Shown: piece after piece, positions 1 through 11,243 of the stretch
Numbering within the stretch: the stretch's first letter is position 1
Layout: each line of letters opens with the position of its first letter
Source: Zygnema cylindricum
Taxonomy: Eukaryota; Streptophyta; Zygnematophyceae; Zygnematales; Zygnemataceae
DNA length: 60,000 nucleotides
Reading direction: 5' to 3'
Assembly (NCBI GenBank): GCA_037447655.1
Contig: JBBHKE010001558.1
Coordinates: forward strand, 342,025-402,024
Made by a program: the position numbers and the translations under genes
Notes under the pieces: model-generated
What the model was told of the DNA's origin: nothing
What the model saw: the letters and a program-made list of their open reading frames with translations, nothing else
Database searches by the model: none

Positions 1-1257
1 TGAAGGTTGTTGAGGTGATTTGGTGTGAATGCGTGTTTTAGTGTCACATGTGAAGTCGGTATCTTTTTTCACCACGATTATACATTTGTAAGTATTAAAC
101 CTGCTGAAGCAGAGAGCTTCAAAGGTGACATAAGGCATAAAATCAATTCAGCCGAACCACTAGTAACTACTCTCATTAGAACAGATTTATATGCTATTTC
201 TTTGCTGGGGCCGTTTAAGTTGTATCTCCCAAAACTCCCAATAATAGAGCTATAATAGGCAATGGCCTATGCAGACTTTCTGTGACTACCTTTATTCCAA
301 CTAAGTGAGAACTGAAGTTATTGATGGCGGTTCGACTTGCCAGAGCACATAACTAATAATTTGTGTGAACGCCACCTTATTGTATTGATGAAGCATTTTT
401 GTTCAGCAGGATTTAAGCCACGCCTACAGGTCAGAAATAACTGCTGGGGATTCTCTGTTTTGAAGACACAAAGTACAACCAAAGCTTGCTGATTTATCAC
501 ATGTAGAAACTCATATCTTTGACCATTATTGTCACAGAAGTAAAAAAGATTGCTTTTAATCTGTTGTGGTAAGACTATTTACATATGACAAATGATATCA
601 AAGAAGAGATGATGCATGATTACTGAAAACACACAGAACAAAGCATAAAAATAAAGGAACTGACCAAACATCAAGAACTGGGAATGACAACCATAATACA
701 CCTGACTGTTCTTAGAAAAAGGAATTGTCACCAAGCAATTTTCAAGTAGATGAATCAGGAACAGAACAAATAAAATCGAAGAGAGTGACTCATGCAATTA
801 AGAAACCCAATCTTTAAAATAGAGTTTCACTTCAGCACAATGAACACAGTTGAACTGATCATGGACTCGTAATCACAAAAAATGCTGAAAACTCATCTGT
901 ATCATAAATTTTCAGAAGGTTTACCACATACAACTCGATGTGCTGCAGATGTGCTTTACAAAGGAAAAGTAGACGCGCCAGACATATAAATCTTCACACC
1001 GCATTTAACTTTAAACTCAAAACTTAAAAAACTGTTACAAAAGTAGTAGATTGACCAAAGAATTTTCTATAAGATAACGTGACACACTAAGCAGTTTAAC
1101 CATAACAAAAAAACATATATGCCGTAAAAAAACCACAAGTAAAAAACCAGCTATACACTCAATAGAAAAGAAAAAGGAACTTAAAATTGGAATCCCTCTT
1201 TCCATTTAGAACCAGAGCTAACGACCGCAACTAGAAATTACAATCGACATGCCATCT
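1..1257. other. No gene recognised; 3' flank of the minus-strand gene
   Basis: AT-rich sequence with only short open frames of unremarkable composition on both strands. It lies immediately downstream of the last recognised exon of the minus-strand gene, so it may hold its 3' UTR. I see no repeat, RNA gene or transposon end here. Confidence 0.4.
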
Positions 1258-4200
1258 TCACCAAAAGCTCTCCTTCATTAGATGTACGTGGCTCTCTTTA
1301 TATTTTATTCCGTTGAGCAAATAACACTTGCTATATTGCATCCTCTTCTCCAATCGTAGTTCCTTTACCTTTGGGTCGTCGTACCCTGCATGGTACAGCC
1401 AACAAAAAAAATCAATCACATTTTCCCAAAGAGTGGAACTCAAAACTGTAGTCCAACTGTGCAAAAACAATTGGAAACACCATATGCAGTGACCCCATAC
1501 TATACACACATTATCCTCTATAATACACATATAGTATGGGGTGACAACATATAGCAGTCCCGATCATTTTCGCGCATTCGAACTCTGAGACGTATGACAA
1601 AAAGAAAACGTCGATTATGAGGACGGGAAAAACAAAGGGAACAAGCAAAAAAAAGATGAAATACCAATCGCGACTCGTGCAAAAAATTATCTTTGTATTG
1701 CAGCTGTAAAAAATAAAATAACATAGCAGCAGACTGCAAAGGTGTAACAATATGACGAATAAAATCTAAAAATTTGATACTGAGGATAAGTAACTTCTAA
1801 ATTGTTGATACAATCCTTATTCGGACGAGGATTATAAATGAGACCACAAAAAAAAAGGGGCGGTACAATACATTACTCTGAACTGATCAAAACAAACCAA
1901 AATATTGGGTCATCCCATTGGTGTTGCCCATTTTTACTGTTGCACTGTTTACTGTAGTTACTCTTTACTGTTGTTACTGTTCACTGTTGTTACTGTTTAG
2001 TGTTGTAACTGCGTACTGTTTATGACATAGTTCATTAGCAGAGGCTGAGAAGCGAGAGAGACAGAGGGAGAGGAGAAGGAAGAGGGAGAGGGAGAGGAGA
2101 AGGAAGAGGGAGAGGGAGAAGGCGAGAAACATGTTCAGACCTTCTTGAAAATCCACCCTGATTTTGTCCTTTCTTTTTTTGAGCTTCTCCCACCGTCTCA
2201 GCGATCCCACCAGCAGGCTGACTGGAAGGTCCGAGCTCAAGAATTGTTTCTATTGAGATAGGGAGACAGAGAGGAACGATTGAAAACGAAAATTTTAAAA
2301 ATAAGTTTAAAAATGGGGGAGCTAGAGCCTACAGATCAATAAAAACCGGAAAGGACTAGAATGAGAACACAGAAAAGCATATCTTGATGCTATCCATAAT
2401 CAGCAAAAAAACTCTGTCATGACTTTGTCCCTGACTTTATAAATTAAACTTAAGAGATGGTTCTCTAATCCTGTGATCTTCTTACTAAAATGTTTGTCTT
2501 TGACCAGCTTCATTTCAGAATAAGGCCACACCTCCTCTCTCTCTCTCCCTTTCCAGATTTTCCTGAAATAATTCACTAGCTCCCATTTCTGAACTTATCG
2601 AGTTGATGCAAGTGAAACCGAAAGAAATATGAAAACAAGGGAGGACAGCCATACTACATACAACATAACATACAATCTCGATACAATATGCTACCTATGA
2701 TGATATAATATACTTTCTCACCTGCTTGACTTCCCAGAGATTGGGTGTCTGCCGATAAAGGAATTGATCCTCCGTCTAAAAGTTGTGATCCTTCAAAAGG
2801 TCGTTGCGACAAAGCTCGTGGAGGCGACACTTGTCTCCTTTTTCTTCTTCCAGCTAGGCCCTTGTCCTCCAATTCTAGCAACTGCTCTTCCAAGTCATGA
2901 CTCCGTGCCTGGTGAGGAGATATCATAAAATTAAGTCCCCAGTTATTATATTATAATAAAATAGTAAGAATGTATTTCAGGACGATATGAGCAAACCATT
3001 CTACAGTAGACTGTAACTGGACAAGAAGCAGGAGAAAAAAATATGGAGAAAAATGAAGTTATAAATTGAATTACTGAAGTAGGCAAAAAACAAAAAAAAA
3101 AATTGCTACAACAGAGCACATAAAATAGCATTCACTCTGCGAGTATTAAACTATAAAGTCACTGCTTTATTCCAGAAAAGACAAAAACATCACAAGAAGA
3201 AACTTTCCCTCAGATAGAGACCATAGCCATCATCATATAATAAGACATATAATTTGCTATCAGTCAGTTATACTATAACCTATACTTTGCCATTAGTCAG
3301 ATGTAATATGGCCTTCAATTTGCCTTCAGTAAATTATAGAATGATCTCTAATTTTCCGTTTGTCGGCTATAAAAAGACCTATATTTTGCCATTAGTCAGT
3401 TATAAATTGACCTGTAATTTGCCGTTTTAAGTATATTTTGACTGTCTTTATAGAGCTCCCCACCTGTTTCCTAGAAGCTTATTCCAGTGTCATTCTTGCA
3501 GTCTTCATCGTCCCATAAAACCAACAACAGCTCTATCCCCTCTAAAACTTTCTCACTTGAGTCATGTTTTTGGGTCATCCCTATCGTCAATACTAAAAAA
3601 GGGACCAGTGGGACCTTAAAGGGATCAATATCTCACCCTTTCTGCTGTCAAGCAGCTTGCCAGCTGTCCAGCTTCTGTCCTTTCTGTCTCCCCCATCCCT
3701 CCGAAACCAAAAACCTGTCAGATTCCTATCATCAAACTGGTGTAAAGTATGGGAATGGAAGAATTATAGCAATCCAATATGAATGCAACCTCCCTCTCCT
3801 AAGAGATGCTTAATATCCTCGCCAACACCCTTAAATCCTTTAGTTTCTGTCATTCAGACAAAACTACAGCCAATTTTTTGCGCTTCAAAAGACTTTACCA
3901 TAGTGCAAAAGACGAAACAAACACGTTTGTTATCAAAAAAAAATCAGTTTCGATGCATTTGCTGTCTAAAGATCCTCATAAAAGCCCAGTAAACGAGAAT
4001 AAAACAACCATTGCTGGCTCGAACAACTATCATCCTTTTGAAAAACACTTCAAAAAATTTAAAATCCACCAAAGGTCTTACTCACCCTTAACTACCTAGA
4101 AAAAACTTAAGAACATGAGAAGAGATAAGGAGCCAACATCAACAGAACCACATCCATACTGGTACCGCTTTCCTTAAGGGCATCTGGAAACATATCAGAA

Positions 4201-5822
4201 ATAGTTATAGTGAACACCTTTCAAAAGCTCCATTTTCTGTTCTTTGCATTGATCAAAAAGGTTGAATCCAAGAGCAGCTACAGCTGATTTTTCTGCCTCT
4301 CCTTCCACTCTCATCACCTCCAATCGAATGAGAGGCTCCCGTTGGGACCGCTGTCCAATAAGAATGCCTGTCACCACCAACGAATAAATACTCAGCTATG
4401 CTATATCGGAAATTTAAAATTTAAGATCAGATTGTACAAGCTAAGCGTCACTGTCACAGACGGTAGGGCAGGACATCGACACAAGACTCTGTCATGCTTC
4501 AACAAGAAGCCACTAGGTTTCCTGAATGTCCTTGACAGAGAGGGCAATTAAGGATTTGTTTGCTGTATCTGAACAATTGATATGACTGGAAAGTAAGAAA
4601 AAGATCAGATTTTGAATAAAAGTGAAAGTAGTTTGCTTCACAGCGATATACAGTCATCAATGTTCTAGAAGGAACAGGCAAGCATGATCAAAACGATTTT
4701 TGAAAAATGGATACCAAGAGGTCTCCATATATGTATATCCTGTACTCTAACGAAGTTGATTCTTACTATGCATGTTGACAACTTCCACTTTATTTTTAAA
4801 TACTCATTTGGTAAAAGCTTAAACTGGCTGCATTATTTGTTCCTCGCTCTCATTTAAAGCTTGCCGTTCTACCTGTACTACACCGTGTATGTTATTAGCG
4901 TCAATGACACTATAAAGATGCCCCTAAATTGTACCCCTCAAACCTAAAATAGTATCAATAACACTAATTGTTTTTCTTTTAGCAGTAATCCGTTGAGCGA
5001 TTCAGAATCAGCCACGTCGTTTGGAACTAAACTCGAACTAATAACACTAATATAAACCCCGAGCTAATAATTTCTTCACTCTAAAGATAATTCACAGTGT
5101 AGTTCAAAACTCTATGTCAAGAGCAATTTTTTTCCCCACTGCCAACTGGCACCACAGTCAGTTAAGCGGATTCCATTTACACACCGTTGGAGCAGCAGTT
5201 TGGTTGGTCACGACTCGAACGGAACTTCACAAGGTCAGATGAAAAGGCACAATGCATCCACTCTAGAAAATCCTTGAAACTGCCCGTAATGCCAATTCTT
5301 TCCTTCTGCAACAATTGAAGACAGGCATCCGAACCCCAAAAAAATGATGCAAAAGATGACAAAGAACTTGTATAATTGAATAATTTCAGCGCACTTACAA
5401 AGAACAAAATTGGCATCCAAAGAATAAACTCTAATTTACATGTATAAAAACGACTGCAATGGAGACAGACAAAAACGGGAAAAGACAAGAACCAGAAAAG
5501 ACAAAATTCAGAAAAGACAATGACCGGAAAAGGTAAGGAACAACCAAATACCTCAGTCCAGCAAGACAACCTGTCAGATTTACACCTAAATCTTGAAAAT
5601 CGATTATGTCACCTTTTCTTGCAATGCTGACTCCGAAAAAGTTCCGATCCATGAACTCGATCGGAAGTCGCTTACAACACCAGCCATAGAGTCCTTGGTC
5701 ACCTTCAAAGAAAAAATAAGCTCTTCCACTGAACAAGAATTTGAAGAGTCGTCCAGTTTTCCTGCATTCTCTGATTTTGCTTTCCCTACCACTGTTTTGA
5801 AATTGGAAAGAGTACCAGCCAT
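1258..5822 (-). CDS. Spliced gene for an unrecognised ~270-residue protein with a charged coiled-coil-like stretch
   Basis: Five exons are inferred on the minus strand: 5822-5613, 5305-5183, about 4395-4218, 2908-2722 and 1385-1258. Donors (AAG|GTGACA, CAG|GTGAGA) and acceptors (TTGTTGCAG, CTCACCAG, ACCATGCAG) fit consensus. Phases agree at exon 1/2 (0) and exon 4/5 (1); exon 3/4 does not join cleanly, so a small exon may be missing or a junction is wrong. The start is the ATG at 5822 (MAGTLSNFK). Exon 3 encodes a likely beta-strand followed by a helix (RLEVMRVEGEAEKSAV). Exon 4 encodes a Leu/Glu heptad-like helix (SHDLEEQLLELEDK), then a basic cluster (RRKRR) and a Ser/Pro-rich stretch that could be a nuclear signal. 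No family was recognised. The small head, coiled coil and basic tail invite comparison with XRCC4-type proteins, but no sequence match supports that. Confidence 0.5.
1928..2022. repeat. Short tandem repeat of a TTTACTGTTGT-like unit
   Basis: At least six imperfect copies of a 12-15 base unit (TTTACTGTTGTTACTG and variants) lie in the presumed last intron of the minus-strand gene. A GAGA-rich purine tract follows at about 2045-2125. Confidence 0.6.
3237..3432. repeat. Imperfect ~53-60 bp tandem repeat, about four units
   Basis: The phrase TTTGCCATTAGTCAGTTATA followed by a variant of AATGACCTGTAATTTGCC recurs with drift at about 3240, 3290, 3345 and 3390. It lies in the presumed intron between exons 3 and 4 of the minus-strand gene. 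No coding potential is evident. Confidence 0.55.
4879..5101. mobile_element. 223-bp MITE, TACACCGTG family, subtype 2
   Basis: Terminal inverted repeats begin TACACCGTGTAT and end TTCACAGTGTA. The interior (GTTATTAGCGTCAATG, AATAACACTAATATAAACCCC) is shared with a second copy at 48007-48223. Ends at TA suggest a TA-target (Tc1/mariner-type) non-autonomous element. It sits in the intron between exons 2 and 3 of the minus-strand gene. Confidence 0.8.
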
Positions 5823-6289
5823 GGAAATAGGAAGTTTGGACCCATTTCACAATATAATATTGGAGGTTAAAATCATATCACAAGATTCAGAAATAAATCC
5901 TAATGGATAAGACAAGAAAGGGATACAAATACGGAAGCTAGAAGTTGTAAGGTCATATCCAGTCCAAAAGACTGGCCAAAACAAATAACTTTATGTAAGA
6001 AACTGGAGAAACATACACAGAGGGTTCCAAAAAATATCTTCTCGACAGTGTTATCGAAATATTTTAATTTCATATAGGCTTCCTACAAAATCATTTGAAC
6101 TAACGAGCTTTCCCGCGCTAGTTTTCACAAATTGTACAAACTTTTTTTTTCCTTCTTCTCACAAAATCACCGCTACCAGAAGATAGCCTTTGGATCTCAT
6201 CTATTCTTGTAAACTTTCCATAATTTTTTTGTCTTTATACGCTTTATTTAAAAAGAAAGGCGCAATGGTAAAACCATCCGATTTTCCGC

Positions 6290-6560
6290 GCGTTTCTTGT
6301 CTACTCCTGTCTTAGATGCCCGTACGGAGCCAATGGGAGGGCGGGAGGTGGCAGCGGATCTGAAGGCGGGGGCGGCCGAGCAGGAGCTTTAGAGCGTGAC
6401 GTGACAGGGAAATTATTGGCTTCTGACCGTACAGGCGCTGTATCGTCCGTCCGTGCCCTGCAGGGCTCCGCTGGCTTCTCCTGCCACTTAAGAATGACGA
6501 GGCCCCAGCCGACCATGGTGGCGCGCGAGTTTATGTCAGCAACAAAGCCATGGAATGGAA
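6290..6560. promoter_or_regulatory. CpG-rich promoter-like flank of the minus-strand gene
   Basis: This stretch is clearly richer in G+C and CpG than its AT-rich surroundings (gaggcggg-type runs, CGTACGG, GGCGCGCGAG) and contains a CCAAT motif near 6331. It lies about 500 bases upstream of the ATG at 5822, so it is the likely promoter region. No defined start site can be seen. Confidence 0.35.
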
Positions 6561-6851
6561 GCCACTAGGAACAAGGTGGAAGGAGAGATGAAGTCATGCA
6601 ACGCATACAGTTCAGATTGGAAGGGCGCAGTGTGGCCTTTGTGTCACAGGCCTCTGCTTCTCTTGAGCTTTTCATTTTGTCCTGCTAAGGGTGCCGAATA
6701 TAGTACAGTACAGTACTGTACCGTACGAGAAGTCGGCAAATCATAATGCGTCCCGTATAAAGAGAACCTGTATAACGGTGTACGGTGTGACATTCAGCCG
6801 TATTAGCGGTTCCTGTACGGTAACGATAATTGAGTACCGTATACCATTTAA
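6561..6851. other. Non-coding spacer rich in TACAGTAC/CCGTACGG palindromes
   Basis: No gene seen. Short self-complementary runs such as AGTACAGTACTGTACCGTAC occur at about 6700-6725. Confidence 0.4.
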
Positions 6852-7290
6852 GGGTAATTTCGCATGTGCTGAAGTTACAGTTATTTTCTGTCGTTTTCAT
6901 CCGTAACTTGGAAAAAAACGTGAACCAAAAAGTTGAAATTACCACCGTACAAGTTGCGTTACCTTTAAACTTTATAAGTTTATATGTACTACAGTTTGTC
7001 GTCTAACGCGATGTAGTTTGTTGTCTAGCGCGTTTCAAACCCAATTTCGCATCCGTTCAGCTCATCTTCAAACTTTATATAAAATCACCTCGCGAGGTGA
7101 TTTTAAATATAGTTACATGAGGTGAGCGAATAGGCAGATGCTGTCGCACTAGTCGCAAGTTTTTTACATATTTTGTGCGCGGAGTACCAGAAAAAAACCC
7201 ACTACACGTTTCCAGCCTGAGCCTGACATTTTTCCGTGCGCTTTTTTCCGTACAGGGGCCGTGGAAGGGATTTCGACCAACGAACTCCAA
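6852..7290 (+). mobile_element. 5' fragment of a TTA/TAA-target TIR element (H-type)
   Basis: The left end TAA|GGGTAATTTCGCATGTG resembles the end of the element at 55346 (GGGCACTTTCCCATGTG). About 6855-7290 is homologous throughout to 55400-55745 (shared TTTGTCGTCTAACGCG-like, AATAGGCAGATGCTGTCGCA and CAGGGGCCGTGGA phrases). A perfect 24-bp palindrome built from the half-site AAAATCACCTCG lies at 7081-7104. The right end is missing at the junction with the copia remnant. Confidence 0.7.
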
Positions 7291-7371
7291 TGGAGTTAAA
7301 GAAGGGAAGTGAGGGGAGTGTGGAAGAAGGAGTCATAATCTTAGACGAAGAATTATGTTTACAGGCAAGTA

Positions 7372-7985
7372 GTGGGAAGCCTAATCTATTTTATGAATTG
7401 TACTCTGTCGGATTTAGCTGCAGCTGTAGGAGTGCTGAGTATAATTCTTAATGCTCCCACTAAGAGAGATTGGGAGGCAGCTAAGAGAGCCCTTAGATAT
7501 TTGATAGGAACTAGGGATTTATGGTTGCATTTGGGTGGGGGGAATACTGACATTACTATTTGGAGTGATGTTAGTTATGGTGATGCACCGATGAGGAGAT
7601 GTACTTTTGGATATGTATTATATGTGGGTTATGGGGATTGTTGCTGGAGTAGCAAACTGCAAAAGGTTATTGCTCAGTTCACCATGGAGGTTGAGTATAT
7701 GACCTCTTGCTCTATATTAAAAGAATTGATGTGGGTCAAGTCTTTGCTTGGTGAGCTTGGTCACCTTAACATTGGTGTGCAATTTGTTTTTTGTGATAAT
7801 CAGGCAGCAATCGCTATTGCTGCCAATCCTAAACATCACTTTAGAGCCAAACAGATGGACATTAGACTTAGCTTTCTTAGAGAGAAGGTAGAAGACAAGA
7901 CCAGATAGAGAGATGGTAGCAGATATGATGACCAAACCTGTGCCTTCCCCTAAGCTAATTTTTTGCAGGGAGAAGTGGGGTCTTA
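7372..7985 (+). pseudogene. Ty1/copia RNase H remnant
   Basis: The open frame at 7372-7908 encodes the end of a copia reverse transcriptase and its RNase H: WEAAKRALRYLIGTRDL, then CTFGYVLYVG, an SSKLQKVIAQFTMEVEYM block (equivalent to the usual SSTEAEY) and CDNQAAIAIAANPKHHFRAK. The tail (VADMMTKPVPSPK) continues in another frame after about 7908, so there is a frameshift. Everything upstream (gag, integrase and most of RT) is absent. It is followed by a polypurine tract and LTR in the expected order, so this is the 3' end of a decayed element. Confidence 0.88.
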
Positions 7986-8002
7986 AATTGAAAAGTGACT
8001 AC

Positions 8003-8015
8003 AAAATAAGGGGAG
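8003..8015 (+). other. Polypurine tract of the copia remnant
   Basis: AAAATAAGGGGAG lies directly before the LTR start TGTAGAAAC, the normal position of the plus-strand primer in LTR retrotransposons. Confidence 0.7.
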
Positions 8016-8970
8016 TGTAGAAACTAAATGTTTTATTTGTATTTTCTAGGTTTAACAAATATGAAGAAAAAGAGGAAAAAAAAAGCAGAGGCATTCTGCC
8101 TCTAACTCCTCTCTCCAACTCCCACACTTGTTGCAGTCACTTAAGGTTGGAGAGGAAGCTACAGCCATGGTTGCCCATGCTGTCCAAAAGAAGGTAAGTA
8201 GTACTTTGGTAGGTTTACCAAAAGGAATTTGACGGACCCAGGATTTGATCCTGGTACGTGCCGTCTATCAAGTCAAGCACTAGCCGGTAGCTTTATCCTA
8301 TTAGTCTACGATCAATGCTAAGATATATAGGGTTTCATAAATATTTATGAATGTATACGTATACGATTTCATTTAACGACGTGAAACATTTTTGACGTAT
8401 ATACAGTTTTTGTAAAACGTACGGTGTACAGTACTCCACGAAACTAATACCACGCATTTGTTTCGACGACGAAACAAATACCGGGCGTCTATTTTTTATG
8501 GCTAGACTTAAAAGTCGATCTTGATCGAACGGCCGGAATAGATGCCGAGATCGCGGAATGGGCGCTATGGCGGTTTTCAGTCATCGCCACATCAATTGAC
8601 TCGTGGCAAAATCACATAGGCTTGCAGCATCTCCCGAGAATACGAAGTGAATCCGGATATGGCAGGCGTTGACATTTTGGCCATCCCGTACGATGGCCGT
8701 ACACAAAATTACATCGGCACCTGTACTTTTATGTATGACACACTAATCTGATTGGTGTCATACTCTAGTAGTATAAGATTCAAAGAGGGAGAGATTTTTT
8801 TTGCTATCGACTCAAGGGAGTCTTTTTTTCATATGGGTGAAGTTGGTTAGAGTGTTTAGCTGTCAGGGTGGCAATAATCTTTGAGGAAACTCAAAAGGGT
8901 CAGGGTCATCCTAGGGGCTTCGAGTGAGCTGCCTACTCTGAGGGCCAATGGAGGTCTCATAGTTTCAACA
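8016..8970 (+). mobile_element. 3' LTR (955 bp) of the copia remnant
   Basis: It begins TGTAGAAAC and ends GTTTCAACA, giving TG...CA ends with near-perfect short inverted repeats. The body is homologous, in the opposite orientation, to the solo LTR at 39783-40829 and to the truncated LTR at 59127-60000. Shared blocks include TTTTCTAGGTTTAA, the tRNA-like module, CCATTCCGCGATCTCGGC and a GACTCAAGGGAGTC block. Confidence 0.82.
8200..8310 (-). other. tRNA-like module plus hairpin inside the LTR, antisense to it
   Basis: On the minus strand, a GATCAAATC B-box-like sequence (8250-8242) sits in a CCAGG..CCTGG stem context with an upstream AATAGGATAAAGC segment in the A-box position. It is followed by an inverted repeat (TTTGGTAAACC/GGTTTACCAAA, about 8205-8223). 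The same order occurs in two other LTR copies. No acceptor stem closes, so this is not a functional tRNA gene. Confidence 0.55.
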
Positions 8971-10533
8971 TAAAGGTCGAGGTAAAAAAAATGTCACATT
9001 ATTAGCGAAAAACATGCGGAGACACGCAATGTAAACAACCATAAAAACTCATATAAGGTAAGAATAAAAGGTTGTACTTCTTACTTGTATTATAATCCCC
9101 TGTAAAGTGTTTTGGAAACTTGTTGAAGGTCCTCGGGATAAGGCAATCCTTTCCGTTTGTATTACAATCTGCAATCATCTAGTTGGTTACACGAACGCGT
9201 GCAGCCTTTGTCGACACATGTTGGGGTTTGCGTCTCACTATCGGCATGATAACGTGGTCCACACGCGGTGAGTCCGGCGGTGAGTCCAGAGGTGAGTTTG
9301 GGGGTGAGCCGAAATCCGTCGCACCACCTTCAATGAGGGTGTCATCGCTTTGTGATCCCATCCCTTCACTTGCCTCTCCCTCTTCCTCTCTCTCGCCCCA
9401 CTCCATCCTTTCCTCAACCAGAGGTGGGAAAATTTCAGTGGGAGCTTTGGTTTTTGCCACAAAAAATGTGGTAATGGGCCACATGTTTTCTCAAAATTAC
9501 CACGGCTATTGGTCAAATATAAATGTGAAGCAACAAATGAAAGATGCAACAACAAATGTAGATGCAAATGGAGAGAAAAAATGTACCATTGTTGGAGTTA
9601 ACGACGAGTATATATAGGAAAGGAAGGGAAGCTCTTGTGAAAAAAAGGAGGGAAAACCTTTGCCAAAGTTTGAACATTCAAACTTTTAAATCGAATATTA
9701 TGTTTGCGGTAAAATATTTCGATTATAAAAACGACACGGTGATAGCGGGAACGTTATAAAATTTGCGTATGTTTTCATCGTGGGAGTATGAACGTGGTTG
9801 ACAGTGGACGTTTTTCATAAAAGAGGCGTGGTAAAACATGGCAGCTCACTGAATGTACGGGTCTTTTTTGGAAAGGCAGCGGGTAAGACAGACGTGTTTT
9901 TTTTCATCGGTAAAATCCCATAATGTTTGCGTGGATAAAAAATGGGACACGAGTAATTTTGGGCGACCAATCACGTTACGTGATTGATCATTTGGTTGGT
10001 AAGTATGCACTTTTTGGTTCATTTTAGAGTCAACGTTTACTTGAATACAAGACACCGTTGACGTTAATACAGATCATACGTCTGAAAGACAAACGAGGGA
10101 ACACACTTATTACAATTAAGACACATATTAGCATACTTAACTGTAGTAAAACTACAAAAAAGTGACGTTATTAGAATACATAAGACACGGACGAACGGAA
10201 CAACGGACATACGTCCAACTTACACGAAGAAACTGCGTGGCGTAATAGCCATTATGTGGATGCTAAATAGAAAAAAGCTGAAATCAAACTTTTCGTTTCG
10301 CGGTATACCGTTGACACATAACCGCCTTAAATTAGTCTATACGGATTTATATATATATTAATGTATATAATCGTACGGAGAATATTCCATTTTTGCCGTT
10401 CCCAAATTAGCGTAAACGCCGAAATTAATATAAACCTTTTTTTTTTAATTATCAAAATCCTAATTACCGTCAATGACGGTATATTTTCTTCAACACTATT
10501 TAAACTTTGACACTAATAACGATTCCCGGTGTA
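8971..10533 (-). mobile_element. K repeat copy 1 (partial)
   Basis: In inverted orientation this matches about 18000-19600 in the window over nearly its full length. Its outer end at 10533 reads (minus) TACACCGGGAATCGTTATTAG, the K terminal sequence. The other end is cut exactly at the copia LTR end at 8970. It carries the K palindrome (9968-9986), the TATATA motif (about 9607-9615) and the K ORF1 (9484-9179). Confidence 0.75.
9179..9484 (-). CDS. K-repeat ORF1, unknown 101-residue Pro/Ser/Glu-rich protein (copy 1)
   Basis: The frame starts MWPITTFFVAKTKAPTEIF. It then has an acidic stretch (EWGEREEEGEASEGMG), a repeated proline-serine module (NSPLDSPPDSPR) and a basic end (RRKPQHVSTKAARVRV). 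Homologous frames occur at 19097-19399 and at 32091 onward, so this is a transposon-associated reading frame rather than chance. After the stop, the frame resumes with more sequence conserved among copies (NTNGKDCLIPRTFNKFPKHF), suggesting a longer ancestral protein. Function not recognised. Confidence 0.5.
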   Translation of the reverse strand: MWPITTFFVAKTKAPTEIFPPLVEERMEWGEREEEGEASEGMGSQSDDTLIEGGATDFGSPPNSPLDSPPDSPRVDHVIMPIVRRKPQHVSTKAARVRVTN

Positions 10534-11243
10534 CTGGGAAATTCCCGTCGGAACATATGTTACTACGGCGTCGTACTGCTGTCAACTATTACGACAACCT
10601 AAACGAGAAACGCTGAACTTCCGGCGGGACGGTTAACTTTTCCAGTCCCGACGGCGCAGCATATACTGCAATATGTTCGTGTGAAAGCTTTGTATAAAAC
10701 GACAAAGCAGCAAGACCTTTCCTCGGAATGTCAAAGCCTCTTGTCGTATCCGTGTCATTACCGTATCGCATGTCTCATTCGTCATGACATCACCTCACAG
10801 TTCCATCCATGTACTGTACTTTAGTAGGAAACCCGAAACTTCCAAAAAGTCGTTGGTAGAGACATGCATAGTTGCATAGTGCATACCACACCCTTCTGAC
10901 TGCAGAAGACACGTCCTTAATCAATAAATAATAATCCATCGTCGGCAGAAAATCATACTGCGATTCTTTACAAAAAATAGATTTGTCGGTCAGCGAATCG
11001 GATACAAGATTTACAATCCTGCATGTGAAGCGTGGAATTCTTCTAAATTCTTTTACAGGCTGACTCCAATCAGTTGTAAAACTAAAATACGAATAGTACT
11101 GTATCGAAACGCCTGCATCCGTGCGAAAACTTCCGTGTTCCAAAATTTTAAAAATCTCGAACTTTAAAATCAGGCGGAGCCCTCTTGCTGTTTTCCCTTC
11201 ATTGTCAACTCTCCTCCTCCTGCAATCCCGCACGTGTGAAGAT
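10534..11243. other. 5' flank of the RCC1-repeat gene
   Basis: No gene seen. Long minus-strand frames here are antisense to the first exon and its flank and show no recognisable protein. The promoter of the downstream gene must lie here, but no TATA box is convincing. Confidence 0.4.

Noticed and set aside
2128-2240. A possible extra exon of the minus-strand gene (SLRRWEKLKKRKDK)
   Set aside because: Protein-like, with a GAAG|GTCTGA donor, but phases do not fit between exons 4 and 5, which join correctly without it.
9183-9617. Plus-strand 144-codon frame across K1 ORF1
   Set aside because: It is antisense to the ORF that is conserved in three K copies; ORF1's own MWPIT start and TATATA position make that the better reading, though I cannot exclude the antisense frame since K2 has an antisense frame too (19425-19009).
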